64,000 bases of DNA from Capra hircus (Eukaryota > Chordata > Mammalia > Artiodactyla > Bovidae), in the NCBI RefSeq assembly GCF_001704415.2, contig NC_030826.1, positions 35,025,324-35,089,323 of the forward strand. Reading direction: 5' to 3'. This document shows, piece by piece, positions 1 through 11,055 of the stretch. Position 1 is the first letter of the stretch; every line of letters begins with the position of its first letter. The notes beneath the pieces are model-generated. The model was not told the origin of the DNA and made no database searches. It saw only the letters and a list, made by a program, of their open reading frames with translations. A program made the translations under genes and the position numbers.

Positions 1-341
1 AACGTGGGTTTTGTGTAGTGGGGAGAGTCAGCAGAGCCTGGAGACCAGAGTCCACTCTTATCCCACCGCCTCTGCAGGGCTTTCCCATCTCCATGTGAAT
101 TGTTTGCATTCCCACTGAAGTCCCAAATCCCCACCTGACACCCTCTTTTGTCTTTAGCTGAAGATGGTATTAATATTTAAGGTGAGGGTTTTGGCATTGG
201 CAGGTTATTGAGTTTCCCTGGGTCTCTCCCATGTATACATGTTATTAAAGTTTGATGCTCTTCTGTTAATCTGCCTCATGTCAATTTAATTCTCATACCA
301 ACCAGAAGAATCTAGAAGGGTAGAGGAAAATCTTCCTTCCA
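1..341 (+). repeat. Probable 3' end of an old LTR
   Basis: No gene is visible. The last 110 bases (about 230-341) have the look of an LTR 3' end: an ATTAAA-type polyadenylation signal, a pyrimidine-rich stretch, then a conserved tail ending in AGAAGGGTAGAGGAAAA. The same tail occurs in reverse complement at 7405-7500, so two copies of one old LTR family are present. I cannot name the family (ERVL or old ERV1 are possible). The first 200 bases are unassigned. Confidence 0.4.
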
Positions 342-815
342 GATGGCTGAGTATTTCATTGTACACATACATATAGGGGCTTCCCTGGAGGCTCAGATGG
401 TAAAGAATCCACCTGCAATGTGGGAGACCTGGGTTTGGTCCCTGGGTTGGGAAGATCCCCTGGAGAAGGGCATGGCAACTCACTCCAGCATTCTTGCAGG
501 GAGAACCCCCATGGGCAGAGAAGCCTGGCGGGCTGCAGCACATACATGCGCACACCACACGTCTCGCATTCTCTTTATCTACTCATCCATCAGTGGACAC
601 TTAGGTTGTTTCCTTGTTTCCTTATCTTGACTTTTTCAGGAAACGTGGCAATGCACAAGGGACATAGATATGTCTTTGAGATACTGATTCAATTTCCTTT
701 GGATATACACCCAGAAGTGGGATTGCTGGGTCACATGGTAGGTCTGTTTCAATTTTTGAAGGTAGCTTTCTCCTGTTTTCCACAGTGGCTGCACCAATTT
801 ACACTACTATGAACT
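342..815 (-). repeat. L1 LINE 3'-end fragment, split by a Bov-tA SINE
   Basis: Bases 342-372 and 539-815, read on the minus strand, match the conserved L1 3' region that contains the 'ACAACCTAAGTGTCC' and 'CCCAGAAGTGGGATTGC' type words (the latter seen on the plus strand). The SINE at 373-538 sits inside it, so the L1 was there first. No open reading frame is retained. Confidence 0.75.
373..538 (+). mobile_element. Bov-tA type SINE
   Basis: The element begins with the tRNA-derived head GGGGCTTCCCTGGAGGCTCA and continues into the BovB-derived part that ends near the word GGCTGCAG. A perfect 9-bp target-site duplication, CACATACAT, lies at 364-372 and 539-547. The element is non-coding and would have been mobilised by BovB enzymes. 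It interrupts an antisense L1 fragment. Confidence 0.9.
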
Positions 816-830
816 GGGCACAGGAGTTCC

Positions 831-1545
831 CTTTTCTCCCAGGGGAGCATTTTCCGTCTGGGGAGACCAGCAGTGATGCCTCCATAAAACCTCTCGGCTG
901 GTTTCTCCTGGGTCTGAGCACCAGACTTTCCAGCATCACTGTCTTGGAGGATACCTGTGGGCAAGAGGGAGATTGTCCCACAGAGAAAGCAGAGGCTGTG
1001 GGAATGAGACGCAGGACCCACATGGGGAGGGGCAGGGAGGCACCACCTGTTCCTTCAGCTACAGCTCCTCAAAGGGCCCTGGAGAGTGCTGACAAGGGCT
1101 GGTGCTGTCTTGAGAGCCTATCTGAAGAGTCTTCCTGAGGGGTTTACTCCACGTGGGTGGCTGGGGTCTCAGTGAAGTCTTGGGGGCACCAGGGTCCACT
1201 GCAGACCACTGGAAAGCAGCCCCACCTCCCTCCCTCCTGCCCTGAGCTTGGCTCCTCTGAGCTGAAGAACCCACCCCTACCATGCTCCCAAATGCACACC
1301 TGCTTCAGCTCCTGGAAAACACCTAGTCTGGACATTCCAGGGCAGGTCAAATTTCCTCTCTCATTTTTACACACATTAGCCATTATTTCAACCAAGCATG
1401 TCCCTTGTGGATGGGGGACCAAGGTCTCTAAGAATAAAGGACCATAGTTTAAAGCTTGTTCCGCTTCTTCCTGCCTCCAGCATATGATCATGAACTTCTG
1501 AAAATAAATTGGCAACTCATGCCTTGTATGTTTTGCTGCCTCTAG
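831..1545. other. No recognised feature
   Basis: Single-copy looking DNA of mixed composition. Short open frames on both strands have no recognisable domain, no plausible start context and no shared codon pattern. I see no repeat with confidence. Confidence 0.5.
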
Positions 1546-1555
1546 AGAGGTGGTT

Positions 1556-1830
1556 CGGAGAAGGTGATGGCACCCCACTCCAGTACTCTTGCCTGGAAAA
1601 TCCCTTTGATGGAGGAGCCTGGTAGGCTGCAGTCCACTGGGTCATGAAGAGCCAGACACGACTGACCGACTTCACTTTCACTTTTCACTTTCATGCAGTG
1701 GAGAAGGAAATGGCAACCCACTCCAGTGTTCTTGCCTGGAGAATCCCAGGGACGGGGGAGCCTGGTGGGCGGCCGTCTCTGGGGTCGCACAGAGTCGGAC
1801 ACGACTGAAGCGACTTAGCAGCAGCAGCAG
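1556..1830 (+). mobile_element. BOV-A2 SINE, full dimer
   Basis: Two BovB-derived monomers are joined by the CACTTTCACTTTTCACTTTC linker and followed by an (AGC)n tail. A perfect 10-bp target-site duplication, AGAGGTGGTT, lies at 1546-1555 and 1831-1840. Short open frames that cross it are SINE-derived and not genes. Confidence 0.95.
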
Positions 1831-1840
1831 AGAGGTGGTT

Positions 1841-3729
1841 GTATCCATACTAGAGCATGTGAATAGATGTGCACAGCTAGGACATATTTCTAGCTGTCAC
1901 CTGCAAAAAACTGACATCTAGTGGATGCGAGTTTCTTGTTAAGTGTCTGCAATGCCCAGAAGTCGATCTTCAGGAGGATGAATGTGACAGGCGCTGTATG
2001 TTGTTTATCAAGACTCTTTTTGCAATGCCTTTTAAAATAAATGTGTTGAATTCTATAATTAACCATCTTAGACCTCGATAGCAGGCTGATATTTTCAGTG
2101 CCTGTCAATAAAGGGCAGTGAGATTCATCAGATCCCTTACTTGGTCTCCACGTATGAGCAGCTACATTAATTCAGTGCTTCTTTATTGGGCACCTATTGT
2201 GTGGCAGGTTCTGTGTTTGACTCTGTCCTTGGTTAGACCCTGTTTAATAAGATGCTTAGCTCTTTGGGTGGAGGACAAATTGGTCTTGGAGACATTAATC
2301 CCATGAGTGAGTTCTTTTGTCTGCTACATAACATAACTTTTCTGGGTTCATTGCTCTCAAGAAGCGCATCTAGGGTTGGGGGAGATGGGTGCTACCCATG
2401 GGAACCAGGCCCCTGCTTGACGGCGCTGCTGCCTGACCTCAGGATTCCTGGCCTGCCCCCAGACTTGGCCCGCAACTGTCACATCCCTTGACTTGTGTGT
2501 GGAGAACACAGTGTTTGCATTCTTCTCCTTTCAGTGAACACTGCTGCGTGAGCACCTTTGCTTGGTTTTCAAAGGTTCTGGAACATTCCTCTGTTGTGTC
2601 ATGCTGCTGGATGTCCCATTTTTTAAGCTCTAATAAATAAGAGTGACCTTCTAATAAATACACCCAACTAGTATTCGGGATGAAGAGGTCATCATGGTAG
2701 ACATCAACTCGCTTCACTTGATTTTGCTTCTCTTTTCCAGATAAAGGGCCTGTCATATGGGCTGCTCCCCTGGAAGCACACTCTCCCCAGTCCAGGGAGT
2801 GGAGTGAGACGCCTGCCCTCAGGAGCCTGCAGTGTTGGAAGCGTCGGCTCCCTCTCTAACTCAGACCCAGGGCCCTGATGGCATCTGTCCCTCACAGTAG
2901 TCAACCTCAGGAGATTGAGTCACCTGGTGTACAGGTGTGCAGCCTCACTGAGATTAAACATTTTGTCGAATGAGAATTAGGGGCAGCAACACCTGTGTGT
3001 GACTGACCCAGGCATCCAGGAAGCTCTAAGGAGCCACACCACACTCCGATGGGCATGGTGAGGCCACTGCTTGTCTCACTGGTGTGCTTGTCAGGCCCTT
3101 GTTCTCTGTACTCTGTTGTAGAAAATTCAGCTGCAGGGCGGCTGGAGCACAGAGAAGGGAAGGCAGGAGGCATTTGCTGTTGCAGGAGAGGCACTCTGGC
3201 AGGGGTGACCAGAGGAGGATCCTGGGAAACTGGGCAGCAGGTCTGAGAAATCAGAATGCCCTGCAGACAAGGCAGGTGGTGCCAGGGCTGCTTCCGGGTC
3301 TAGGAGCTGTTCTTGCACTATTGTTCAATGAGCCAAGGACTGATTTTGCAGACATGCGTGCCACGCCCCTGGCGGGCAAGGGGTTTCCAGGCTCTGAACC
3401 AGGTACTTGGCAGCCGTGACTCAAGCAGCTGATGCCCTTCTCAATGTCCAAGGAACAAGAGCATCAGTGGGGACCCCTGAGCCTCAGGGTCTCCAAGAGC
3501 TGCACCGGGGACAAGATCTCCCATGCAGCCCTGTCTGGCCTCACGCGGCCCCCTCCTCAGCAACATTCATGCATTTTGGACATTGACCAGACTTTAGCTA
3601 ATTAAGACTCAAATCAGGTTCAGTCCTATTACATTAGTTGACAGCAAACCGAAGTAGATATTTTGAAAATCTGAGTTGACAGAGAAGACTGTCCTGACAA
3701 GTAAGTTTTCTGGAAAATAAGCGACAATT
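1841..3729. other. No recognised gene; possible very old repeat near 2160-2230
   Basis: A stretch near 2165-2225, with the words TTTATTGGGCACCTA and GTGGCAGGTTCTGTG, looks like a widespread ancient mammalian repeat, but I cannot name the family. The rest shows no domain, splice-linked frames or recognisable element. Open frames of 60 to 115 codons are at the level expected by chance. Confidence 0.4.
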
Positions 3730-3741
3730 ATGGAGCAGCAG

Positions 3742-4017
3742 TGGAGAAGGCGATGGCACCCCACTCCAGTGCTCTTGCCTGGAAAATCCCATGGGCAGAG
3801 GAGCCTGGTGGGCTGCAGTCCATGGGGTCACAAAGAGTCAGACACGACTGAGCAACTTCATTTTCACTTTTTACTTTCATGCACTGGAGAAGGAAATGGC
3901 AACCCACTCCAGTGTTCCTGCCTGGAGAATCCCAGGGACGGGGGAGCCTGGTGGGCTGCCGTCTATGGGGTCGCACAGAGCCGGACACGACTGAAGCGAC
4001 TTAGCAGCAGCAGCAGC
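3742..4017 (+). mobile_element. BOV-A2 SINE, full dimer
   Basis: Same architecture as the copy at 1556-1830, with an (AGC)n tail. A perfect 12-bp target-site duplication, ATGGAGCAGCAG, lies at 3730-3741 and 4018-4029. The tail and the duplication both contain AGC, so the right edge could shift by a few bases. Confidence 0.95.
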
Positions 4018-4029
4018 ATGGAGCAGCAG

Positions 4030-4745
4030 CTCACAGTCCCGTACCTGGGCCTTGTAGCTGAGATCCTCCTATAAATTCCACCGCATGGCTCACATCACAA
4101 GTCCTGTTGGTACCCGGTGGTGATCAACACCAGGGCTGGCCCACGTCCATGGCATGGACATGGCCTCAGCACCACCAGATGGGCCACTTGCATGGAAGCT
4201 GGAACAGAGAACTAACAGTCTCCAAGCCCAGTCTCTCTAAGGGGATCCAGCCTGCCCAGCAGAGCTACCTGGGTGTGAGGCTCTGACACACAGACATGTC
4301 CATGGTGCTGAAATGACCCCCCTCTAACCCCCACTAACCCACCTCCTCCTGCCACAAACAGATGACTAGAAATTCCAGTTCAAGGTGAGTGAGAAGGTCT
4401 TAACCCCCAATTCTGACTTCTCCCCTCTCTGGCTCATCCCTGGCAGCATCAAGTCATCTTTGGGCCTCAACCTCCTGCTTTAGGACCAAAGGGAAGGAAA
4501 CCACTGGAAAAAGCCAATCTCATAGAATCAGCATTTCTTCCCAAGACTCCAGGCCACATCTGAGGAAGGAAAGATCACTGACCAGGCAAACAGGGGCTCT
4601 AGGCTAGTGCTCCTCACCAGCCCTGGCTCAGAATCCACGTCCAGAGGGAGGGCTCACGAGGTCTGGGAGTGCATCCAAGCAGGACCCCTTGGGGCCTTCC
4701 TGGGATAGACCCCTCTCCCACGTCCTCTGTCCTCACAATAGTATC
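4030..4745. other. No recognised feature
   Basis: No coding or repeat signature that I can support. Only a short C-rich, TAACCC-like patch near 4320-4345 stands out, and it is too short and irregular to be telomeric. Confidence 0.4.
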
Positions 4746-5135
4746 TGACACACACTCCTGAGTTGTTTTGCAAATGCTAAAAGCCCCCCAAGAGAAAGAA
4801 GTTAACTATTTGATGACCAGGAGCTTGGAGCTACTAGAGGCTGAGAACTGATGATGTTCACCTCTGTGACCCCACCCTGTTACCTCATCATCAACCAATC
4901 AGAACTGGGCACAAGCTGACCCTACTCTGCGACTCCCCTCCCTCACCTGGCCTTTAAGCGTGCTTCCCTTCCACCCTCCAGGGAGTTTGGGAGTTGCCGT
5001 ATTTTGAGCACCAGCTGCCCTGGCCTCCTAATCTGCTGCCTTTCAGTAAACACTGCAGTTTCCTTCACACAACCGGATGTCACTAGATTGGCTTTATTGC
5101 TGCAAAGGCAAGCAGACCCAAGGGTGCTGTGGTGA
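4746..5135 (+). repeat. Probable solo LTR of ERV1 type
   Basis: The stretch starts with TG (TGACACACACTCC) and ends near GTGACA. Between these it has a CCAATCAG box near 4896, a weak TATA-like TTTAAG near 4953, and an AGTAAACA polyadenylation-like word near 5046 followed by the typical TTTCCTTCACACAAC and GGATGTCACTAGATTGGCTTTATTGC region. This order is that of a class I retroviral LTR. I see no paired LTR or internal region nearby, hence solo. The boundaries are estimates. Confidence 0.5.
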
Positions 5136-7089
5136 CAGAAGGGTAGCAGCCCCCAGAGCTCTAGGACGTCTTCTGGCCATTTCCACCACTGGCTGCTATT
5201 TTCCCTGCTTCCCCTGCAGGTGCAGTCGGTAACCCATTCAGAGTGCCAACCGGTCCCCGAGAACTTGTGGGGCTTCTGGGCACTTTGGGACTGTGGGAGG
5301 GTGGTGGCAGTGGCATTCCCAGGCCTGTGCTCCTTAGAAGAGATGCCCCCATAGTTATGGACCCCAGGCATGGGTGCTCTGGGGAGGAGCCAGTTCTGGG
5401 TGTGATCAGGGGTCTGGCTCAGGGCTCAGGGCTCTGGTCAGGGGTGAGGCTGGCGTCAGTGCTCCCCTGCTATTCCCATCCCAGGCGCTCCTTTATCTGA
5501 TGATGGAGAGGGGTGTTTTCTGTCTCCCAGGCCCCAGTGATTGGCCTGGGGCTTAATCTATGTTGGCTGCTCAGGAGATGTTAAAAATCAAATAATGGAA
5601 TGAGCCCAGCCCAGTGTGGCCCCCCTGCTATGGGGCTCCCAACAATGACTCCTTGGCTCTGCACACATGGAGGACAAGGGCTTGGGCAGAAGCTGTGCCT
5701 CTGGGTGGTAAACGAGAATCCCTTGATCTGCTGATGTGTTTAAGGACCTTCCCCTTATCCCAGTATGAAGGCCGAGGAGACAGTTGGTAGGAGAGAAAGT
5801 CAAGTGAGCAAGGGAAGGGATGGGGTCCAGCAGCTAGAACCCTCAAAACCTGACACTTGGAGGGAAGAGATAGCATCCTCTCCTTCCAGCTCACTTTGCC
5901 CTGCTAAGAGCCACCTCTCAGAGGTCTTCCTGGGAGGGTCCTCTCATAGTGGCCTTTGATGCGTCAGATGACTGGAGTGTCACCTGGAGACATGTACTGG
6001 CTGAAGGGTCCCCCACCCCGACCCTGACTCTGATCCCAAACCAGGAGATACATGTGGGCCTCAGGACGGCTCTCTTCCAGGAGGGTATCCTCAGTCAGGA
6101 ATGAGATCCTCTGGGTTCCCAGTGGCCCTCGTGTGAGGGCGGTGCTTGGTGGGGCCTGTCGTCCACCAGCTTCTGCTTTTCCATCGGAGCCCCTCCCAAT
6201 AGGAGCCCTTGTAGGAAAAGCTCCTGAGGACCCTCTCTCTCAACTTCATTCCTCTCTCCCTCATTCTGGAATGTTCTGAAGCATAGTCTCTTGCTCCTTT
6301 GTCAAGCTGCTGTGTCAGAGTTTGAGATATCACCAGGAGACTTCTGAACCAGGCGCTGATGTGACTTCATCAAAATGGCCCAGGTGGAACACAGAACCAC
6401 TGCAGGCCCGGCCCGTGTCCCCATCAGGGCACTCGGGCTCACAGACTTCACGGAAAACCTGTCTTCAGGACTGGTCTCCTTTCTTCCAACCAGCTGTTGG
6501 TCAGAGGCCCAGGCACCTCCATCCTGGCTCCACTCCCTGGACCTGGATTCTGGGACACTTTAGGGGTAATTCAAGACTGTCGTGCTCCTTTATTTGGGGA
6601 CAAGAAGGTCCTAAAAGCTGCCTTTGGCTGATTTTGGAGGTCTGATTATTTCTTGTCCGTATAGGTGGAAACATGGGATGTGATGTTCCTACACCTGCAG
6701 GGCCTTCCTAGGGTAAAGATCTGTGTGTTTTCCCAGCCAGTCCACCCTCCCAGGAAACTCAGATCGAGGATTATGAGAATAGAAGCTCTCCTATTGCTTA
6801 TCGTAACTTGGATTCCCACATTGAGGAGCCTGGCTCCCACCATCTGCCCTTTATCTGTGTATTGCTCCTTTCCAGATTACACGTGCAGAGGTTTCAGCAT
6901 TGTTAGCTACTACACCCTGGAAAGAACCCCCAAAATAAAGCCCGCTGTTTATTTACAGTCCGTTTTGCCTTTAGTCTACAGATTCCATTCATTTCTAAAG
7001 TTAACTCAGGTCAGCACCTTTTGCCCCCACCCTGACAGTTTTTCCCATACATTTTAAAAATAGATTCTACGTTGCAGTATTCCACCCTG
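5136..7089. other. No recognised gene
   Basis: Mixed GC-rich and AT-rich single-copy looking DNA. Open frames of 60 to 130 codons on both strands lack any domain or consistent start. From about 6900 the sequence drifts into what is probably very diverged L1 3' material continuing into the next feature. Confidence 0.4.
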
Positions 7090-7404
7090 TGACACTCCTA
7101 CATCCGAAATAACTAAATCTGAATAGCTTATGACTGACCCCCTGGGCTTTACAAATCTTTGGGTTTGGACAATCGCATAGCGACAAGTATCTACCCTGAA
7201 GTATCACATGTAATCCTTCAGACCCCCATGCCATGGTCTGCTATCATCTGTGTAGCTTTGTCTTTCCTAGATGTCCTAAGTGGGGTCATACTCCATGTGG
7301 CTTTTTCAGACTGGATTCTTTCACTTAGCCATATGCACATAAGACTGACCTGTGTCTTTCCATGGGTTGATGGTACATTTCCCTCCATTGCACGAGCATG
7401 ACAG

Positions 7405-7860
7405 GAAAAACAATTTTCCCTCTCCCTTTCTAGGCTCTTGGTTGAGATTCTGTAGGTCTTAAAAGACAGATTAATAGGAGAAAAGCAAAGAGAATTTGAA
7501 TACATTCATACATCATTCATACATGGGAGATAACCAGGAAAACTGAGTTAACTCCCTGAAATGGCCCAAGTCATCACTTAAAATACATCTTCAGCTAAAA
7601 ACAAACAAAAAAGACTTTGGGAAATGGGGGAAGCCAGTTATGACAGGTTATCATGCAAAGCACAGTAAACAAGGGTGTGGTTGTTACGCAGCTTAACTCA
7701 GGACTTCTTTGCTGATGAGAGTTTCTAGCAATTTAGTCATCTTTGTGTTCCTGGTATAGACAGGGAGACACCATTGGAATGGAGATTTCCCTTCTAGACG
7801 TAAACGTCCCTCAAAAAGGGCATACTCTACTCAGTTTTCTGAAATTCTTCAGTGTGCTTT
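7405..7860 (-). repeat. Old LTR inserted in L1
   Basis: On the minus strand this stretch ends with the same AGCCTAGAAAGGGAGAGGGAAAA tail type as the plus-strand copy at 230-341, preceded by a pyrimidine-rich TTTCTCCTATTAATCTG block. It sits between two blocks of one L1, so it is a later insertion. Family not named; outer boundary uncertain. Confidence 0.45.
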
Positions 7861-8640
7861 TAAAAAACTAATCAGGTCAAAATAATCCTTATGCCAAAGA
7901 ATGTTTGGGGATGGCGTATTCTGTTCCCCTTGACAGGGATGTACCCCGAATTGTTTATGCATGTATCTGTTGAAGAACTTTCTGATCTCTCCCAGTTTTT
8001 AGCCATTATAAGTAGGGCTGTTATGCATAATTCCATCCTTGGTTTGGGTATAGTTTTTCAAAGCAGTTGCCTAAATACTGGAAGCACACTTTTTGGATCC
8101 CAAGGTGAGACTTGCTTAGTTTTGGGAAAAATTGCCAAGCTATCTTAAAAAGTGGCTGCACATTCATTCCACCAGTCGGCAGAGAGAATTCCTGTTGTTC
8201 CTCACCCTCCAAGAACAGGTATTGTCATTTTCTGGGAGCTCAGCAGTTCTCACAGGTGTGCAGTGATATCCCATTGTTGTGCTGATTTGTAATTCCCTAA
8301 TGGTGTATGACATTGAGCATATTTTTGTATACTCTGTATGTCTTCCTTGGCCAGGTGTCTGTCCCTATCTTTTACCTATTTTGAGTGGGGTGGTTTGTGT
8401 TTGAGGTGTTTGTTTATTTGAGACAAATCCTTTATTAGATATGTGTTTGCAAGTAGTTTTCTCCCTGCTTCTGTCTTAGCTCTTCATTTTCTGAAGGAGG
8501 TCTTTCACAGGGTAGAAATCTTTAGCTGTTTAAAGTCCATGATATTACTTGCTCCTTTTTTGTGGATTTCCTTTTTATGTTGTATGTTAAAATTCAAAGC
8601 TCATGATCTATGAAACAAAACACAAGGTTATGTAGATTGG

Positions 8641-9522
8641 TTCAGTTCAGTTCAGTCGGTCAGTCACGTCTGACTGTTTGTGACCCCATGGACTGCAGCA
8701 TGCCAGGCCTCCCTGTTCATCATCAACTCCCGGAGTTTACTCAAACTCATGTTCACTGAGTCAGTGATGCCATCCAACCATCTCATTCTCTGTCATCCCC
8801 TTCTCCTCCCACCTTCAATCTTTCCCGGCATCAGGGTCTTTTCAAATGAGTTAGTTCTTCGCATCAGGTGGCCAAAGTATTGGAGTTTCAGCTTTAGCAT
8901 CAGTCCTTCCAATGAATATTCAAGACTGATTTCCTTTAGAATGGACTGGTTGGATCTCCTTGCAGTCCAAGGGACTCTCAAGAGTCTTCTCCAACACCAC
9001 AGTTCCAAAGCATCAATTCTTCGGTGCTCAGTTTTCTTTATAGTCCAACTCTTGCATCCATACATGACTACTGGAAAAACAATAGCTTTGACTAGATGGA
9101 CCTTTATTGGCAAAGTAATGCTGTCTAGGTTGGTCATAACTTTTCTTCCAAGGAGCAAGCATCTCTTAATTTCATGGCTGCTGGAGTGATTTTGGAGCCC
9201 CCAAAATAAAGTCTGTCACTGTTTCCATTTTTTCCCCATCTATTTGCCATGAAATGATGGAATCAGATGCCATGATCTTAGTTTTTTGAATGTTGAGTTT
9301 TAAGCCAACTTTTTCACTCTCCTCTTTCATGTTCATCAAGAAGCTTTTTAGTTCCTCTTCACTTTCTGCCATAAGGGTGGTGTCATCTGCATATCTGAGG
9401 CTGTTGATATTTCTCCCGGCAATCTTGATTCCAACTTGTGCTTCTTCCAGCCCAGCGTTTCTCATGATGTACTCTGCATATAAGTTAAATAAGCAGGGTG
9501 ACAGTATACAGCCTTGATGTAC
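8641..9522 (-). mobile_element. BovB LINE fragment, 5'-truncated
   Basis: On the minus strand this is the 3' third of BovB. It runs from the end of the reverse transcriptase palm, where the frame at 9172-9465 contains the catalytic YADD box (LRYADDTTLMAE), through the C-terminal region (frame 8793-9158) to the 3' terminus with ACTGAACTGAAC repeats at 8641-8655. Frames are broken by substitutions and small indels, so no protein is made. It lies within an antisense L1. No clear target-site duplication was seen. Confidence 0.9.
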
Positions 9523-10332
9523 TCCTTCCCAGTCTTCTATGTCTTTTTGTGTAATTTTGAATAACTGTGTATTTTAAATGTGCCTAAGAATAATTTTGAA
9601 TGAGTTGGTGTAAGCTGTAACCTTCATGTCTACATTCATTTCATGTCATATTATTTCCAGTTAATTGTTGCTTAACTATTTTTGGAGAAATTATGGGATA
9701 TAATCTCCATTTCAGTGAATGCCCAAAGTTAAATGGCTTCAGCAGTTCTGCCAGCAAGGGGTGCTTTTTCTCTCTCCTCTTTCACCCTCATCAAGAAGCT
9801 CTTTAGTTACTCTGTGCTTTCTCTCATGAGGGTGATGTCATCTGCAGAGCCGAGGTGTCTTGTCTTTCTCCCGGCAATTTTGATTCCAGCTTGTGAGTCA
9901 TCCAGCCCTGAGTTTCGCATGATGTACTCTGCATATAAGTTAAATAGGTAGGGTGACAGTACACAGCCTTGACGTACTCCTTTCCCAATTTTAAACCAGC
10001 CCATTGTTAGAAGTCCAGTCTTAACTGTTGCTTCTTGTCCTACATACAGGTTTCTCAGGAGGCAAGGAAGATGGTCTGGCATTCCCATCTCTTTAAGAAT
10101 TTTCCACAGTTTGTTGTGATCCATACTGTCAGTGGCTTTAGTGTAGTCAATGAAACAGAAGTAGATTTTTTTTTTAAATTCCCTTGCTTTCTCTATGATC
10201 CATCAAATGTTGGCTGTTTGATCGCTGGTTCCTCTGCCTTTTCTAAATCCAGCTTCTCCAAGTTCTCAGTTCATGTACTGTTGAAACCTAGCATGAAGGG
10301 TTTTAAATATTACCTTGCTAGCATGTGAAATG

Positions 10333-10464
10333 GAGAAGGAAATGGAAACCCACTCTAGTATTCTTGCCTGGAGAATCCCAGGGACAGAGGAACCTGGTGG
10401 GCTGCCATCTATGGGGTTGCAGAGAGTCAGACACGACTGAAGCGACTTAGCAGCAGCAGCAGCA
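10333..10464 (+). mobile_element. BOV-A2 SINE, single monomer
   Basis: One BovB-derived monomer with an (AGC)n tail is inserted in the antisense BovB. A 12-bp target-site duplication with one mismatch, GCATGTGAAATG and GCGTGTGAAATG, lies at 10321-10332 and 10465-10476. Confidence 0.92.
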
Positions 10465-10919
10465 GCGTGTGAAATGAGTGCCATTGTGCAGTAGTTTGAA
10501 CATTCTTTGTCATTGTTCTTCTTTAAGGTTGAAATGAAAAACTGACCTTTTCCAGTCCTGCGGCCACTGCTGAGTTTTCCAAATTTCCTGACATAATGAG
10601 TGCAGCACCTTAACAGCACCATCTTCTAGTATTTGAAGTAGCTCAGTTGGAATTCCATCACCTCCACTAACTTTGTTCATAGTGATGCTTCCTAAGGCCC
10701 ACTTGACTTTGCACTCCAAGATGTCTGGCTCTAGATGAGTGATCACACCATTGTGGTTGTCTAGGTCATTAAGACCTTTTTAGTATAATTCTTCTGTGTA
10801 TTCTTGCCATCTCTTTTTAATCTCTTCTGCTTCTGTTAGGTCCTTACCATTTCTGTCCTTTATCATGCCCATCCTGGAATGAAATCTTTCCTTGATATCT
10901 CCAGTTTCTTGAAGCGGTC

Positions 10920-11055
10920 TCTGCTGCTGCTGCTGCTAAGTCACTTCAGTCGTGTCCGACTCTTAGAGACCCCATGGACTGCAGCCTACCAAGCTCCTCT
11001 GCCCATGGGATTTTCCAGGCAAGAGTACTGGAGTGGGTTGCCAGTGCCTTCTCCA
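10920..11055 (-). mobile_element. BOV-A2 SINE, single monomer, antisense
   Basis: The element reads as (CTG)n followed by the reverse complement of one BOV-A2 monomer. The flanks GAAGCGGTC (10911-10919) and GAAGTGGTC (11056-11064) form a 9-bp target-site duplication with one mismatch. It is nested in the BovB copy at 9763-12560. Confidence 0.9.

Larger units (their letters stand above)
7090..9762 (-). repeat. Old L1 LINE 3' region, antisense, broken by an LTR and a BovB
   Basis: Three blocks (7090-7404, 7861-8640 and about 9523-9762) read on the minus strand as consecutive parts of one old L1 3' end. The words CTGGATTCTTTCACTTAGC near 7312, GTAATTCCCTAATG near 8290 and CTACATTCATTTCAT near 9631 mark it. 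An LTR lies between blocks one and two, and a BovB between blocks two and three. A second copy of the last block is at 62020-62330. No ORF2 frame remains. Confidence 0.65.

Noticed and set aside
1542..1802. Open frames across BOV-A2 and Bov-tA SINEs (for example 1542-1802, 3728-4074, 24832-25035 and 45195-45519)
   Set aside because: These frames recur wherever the SINE occurs and encode only SINE-derived peptides.
4320..4345. Telomere-like TAACCC words
   Set aside because: Only a few irregular C-rich words, with no tandem array.
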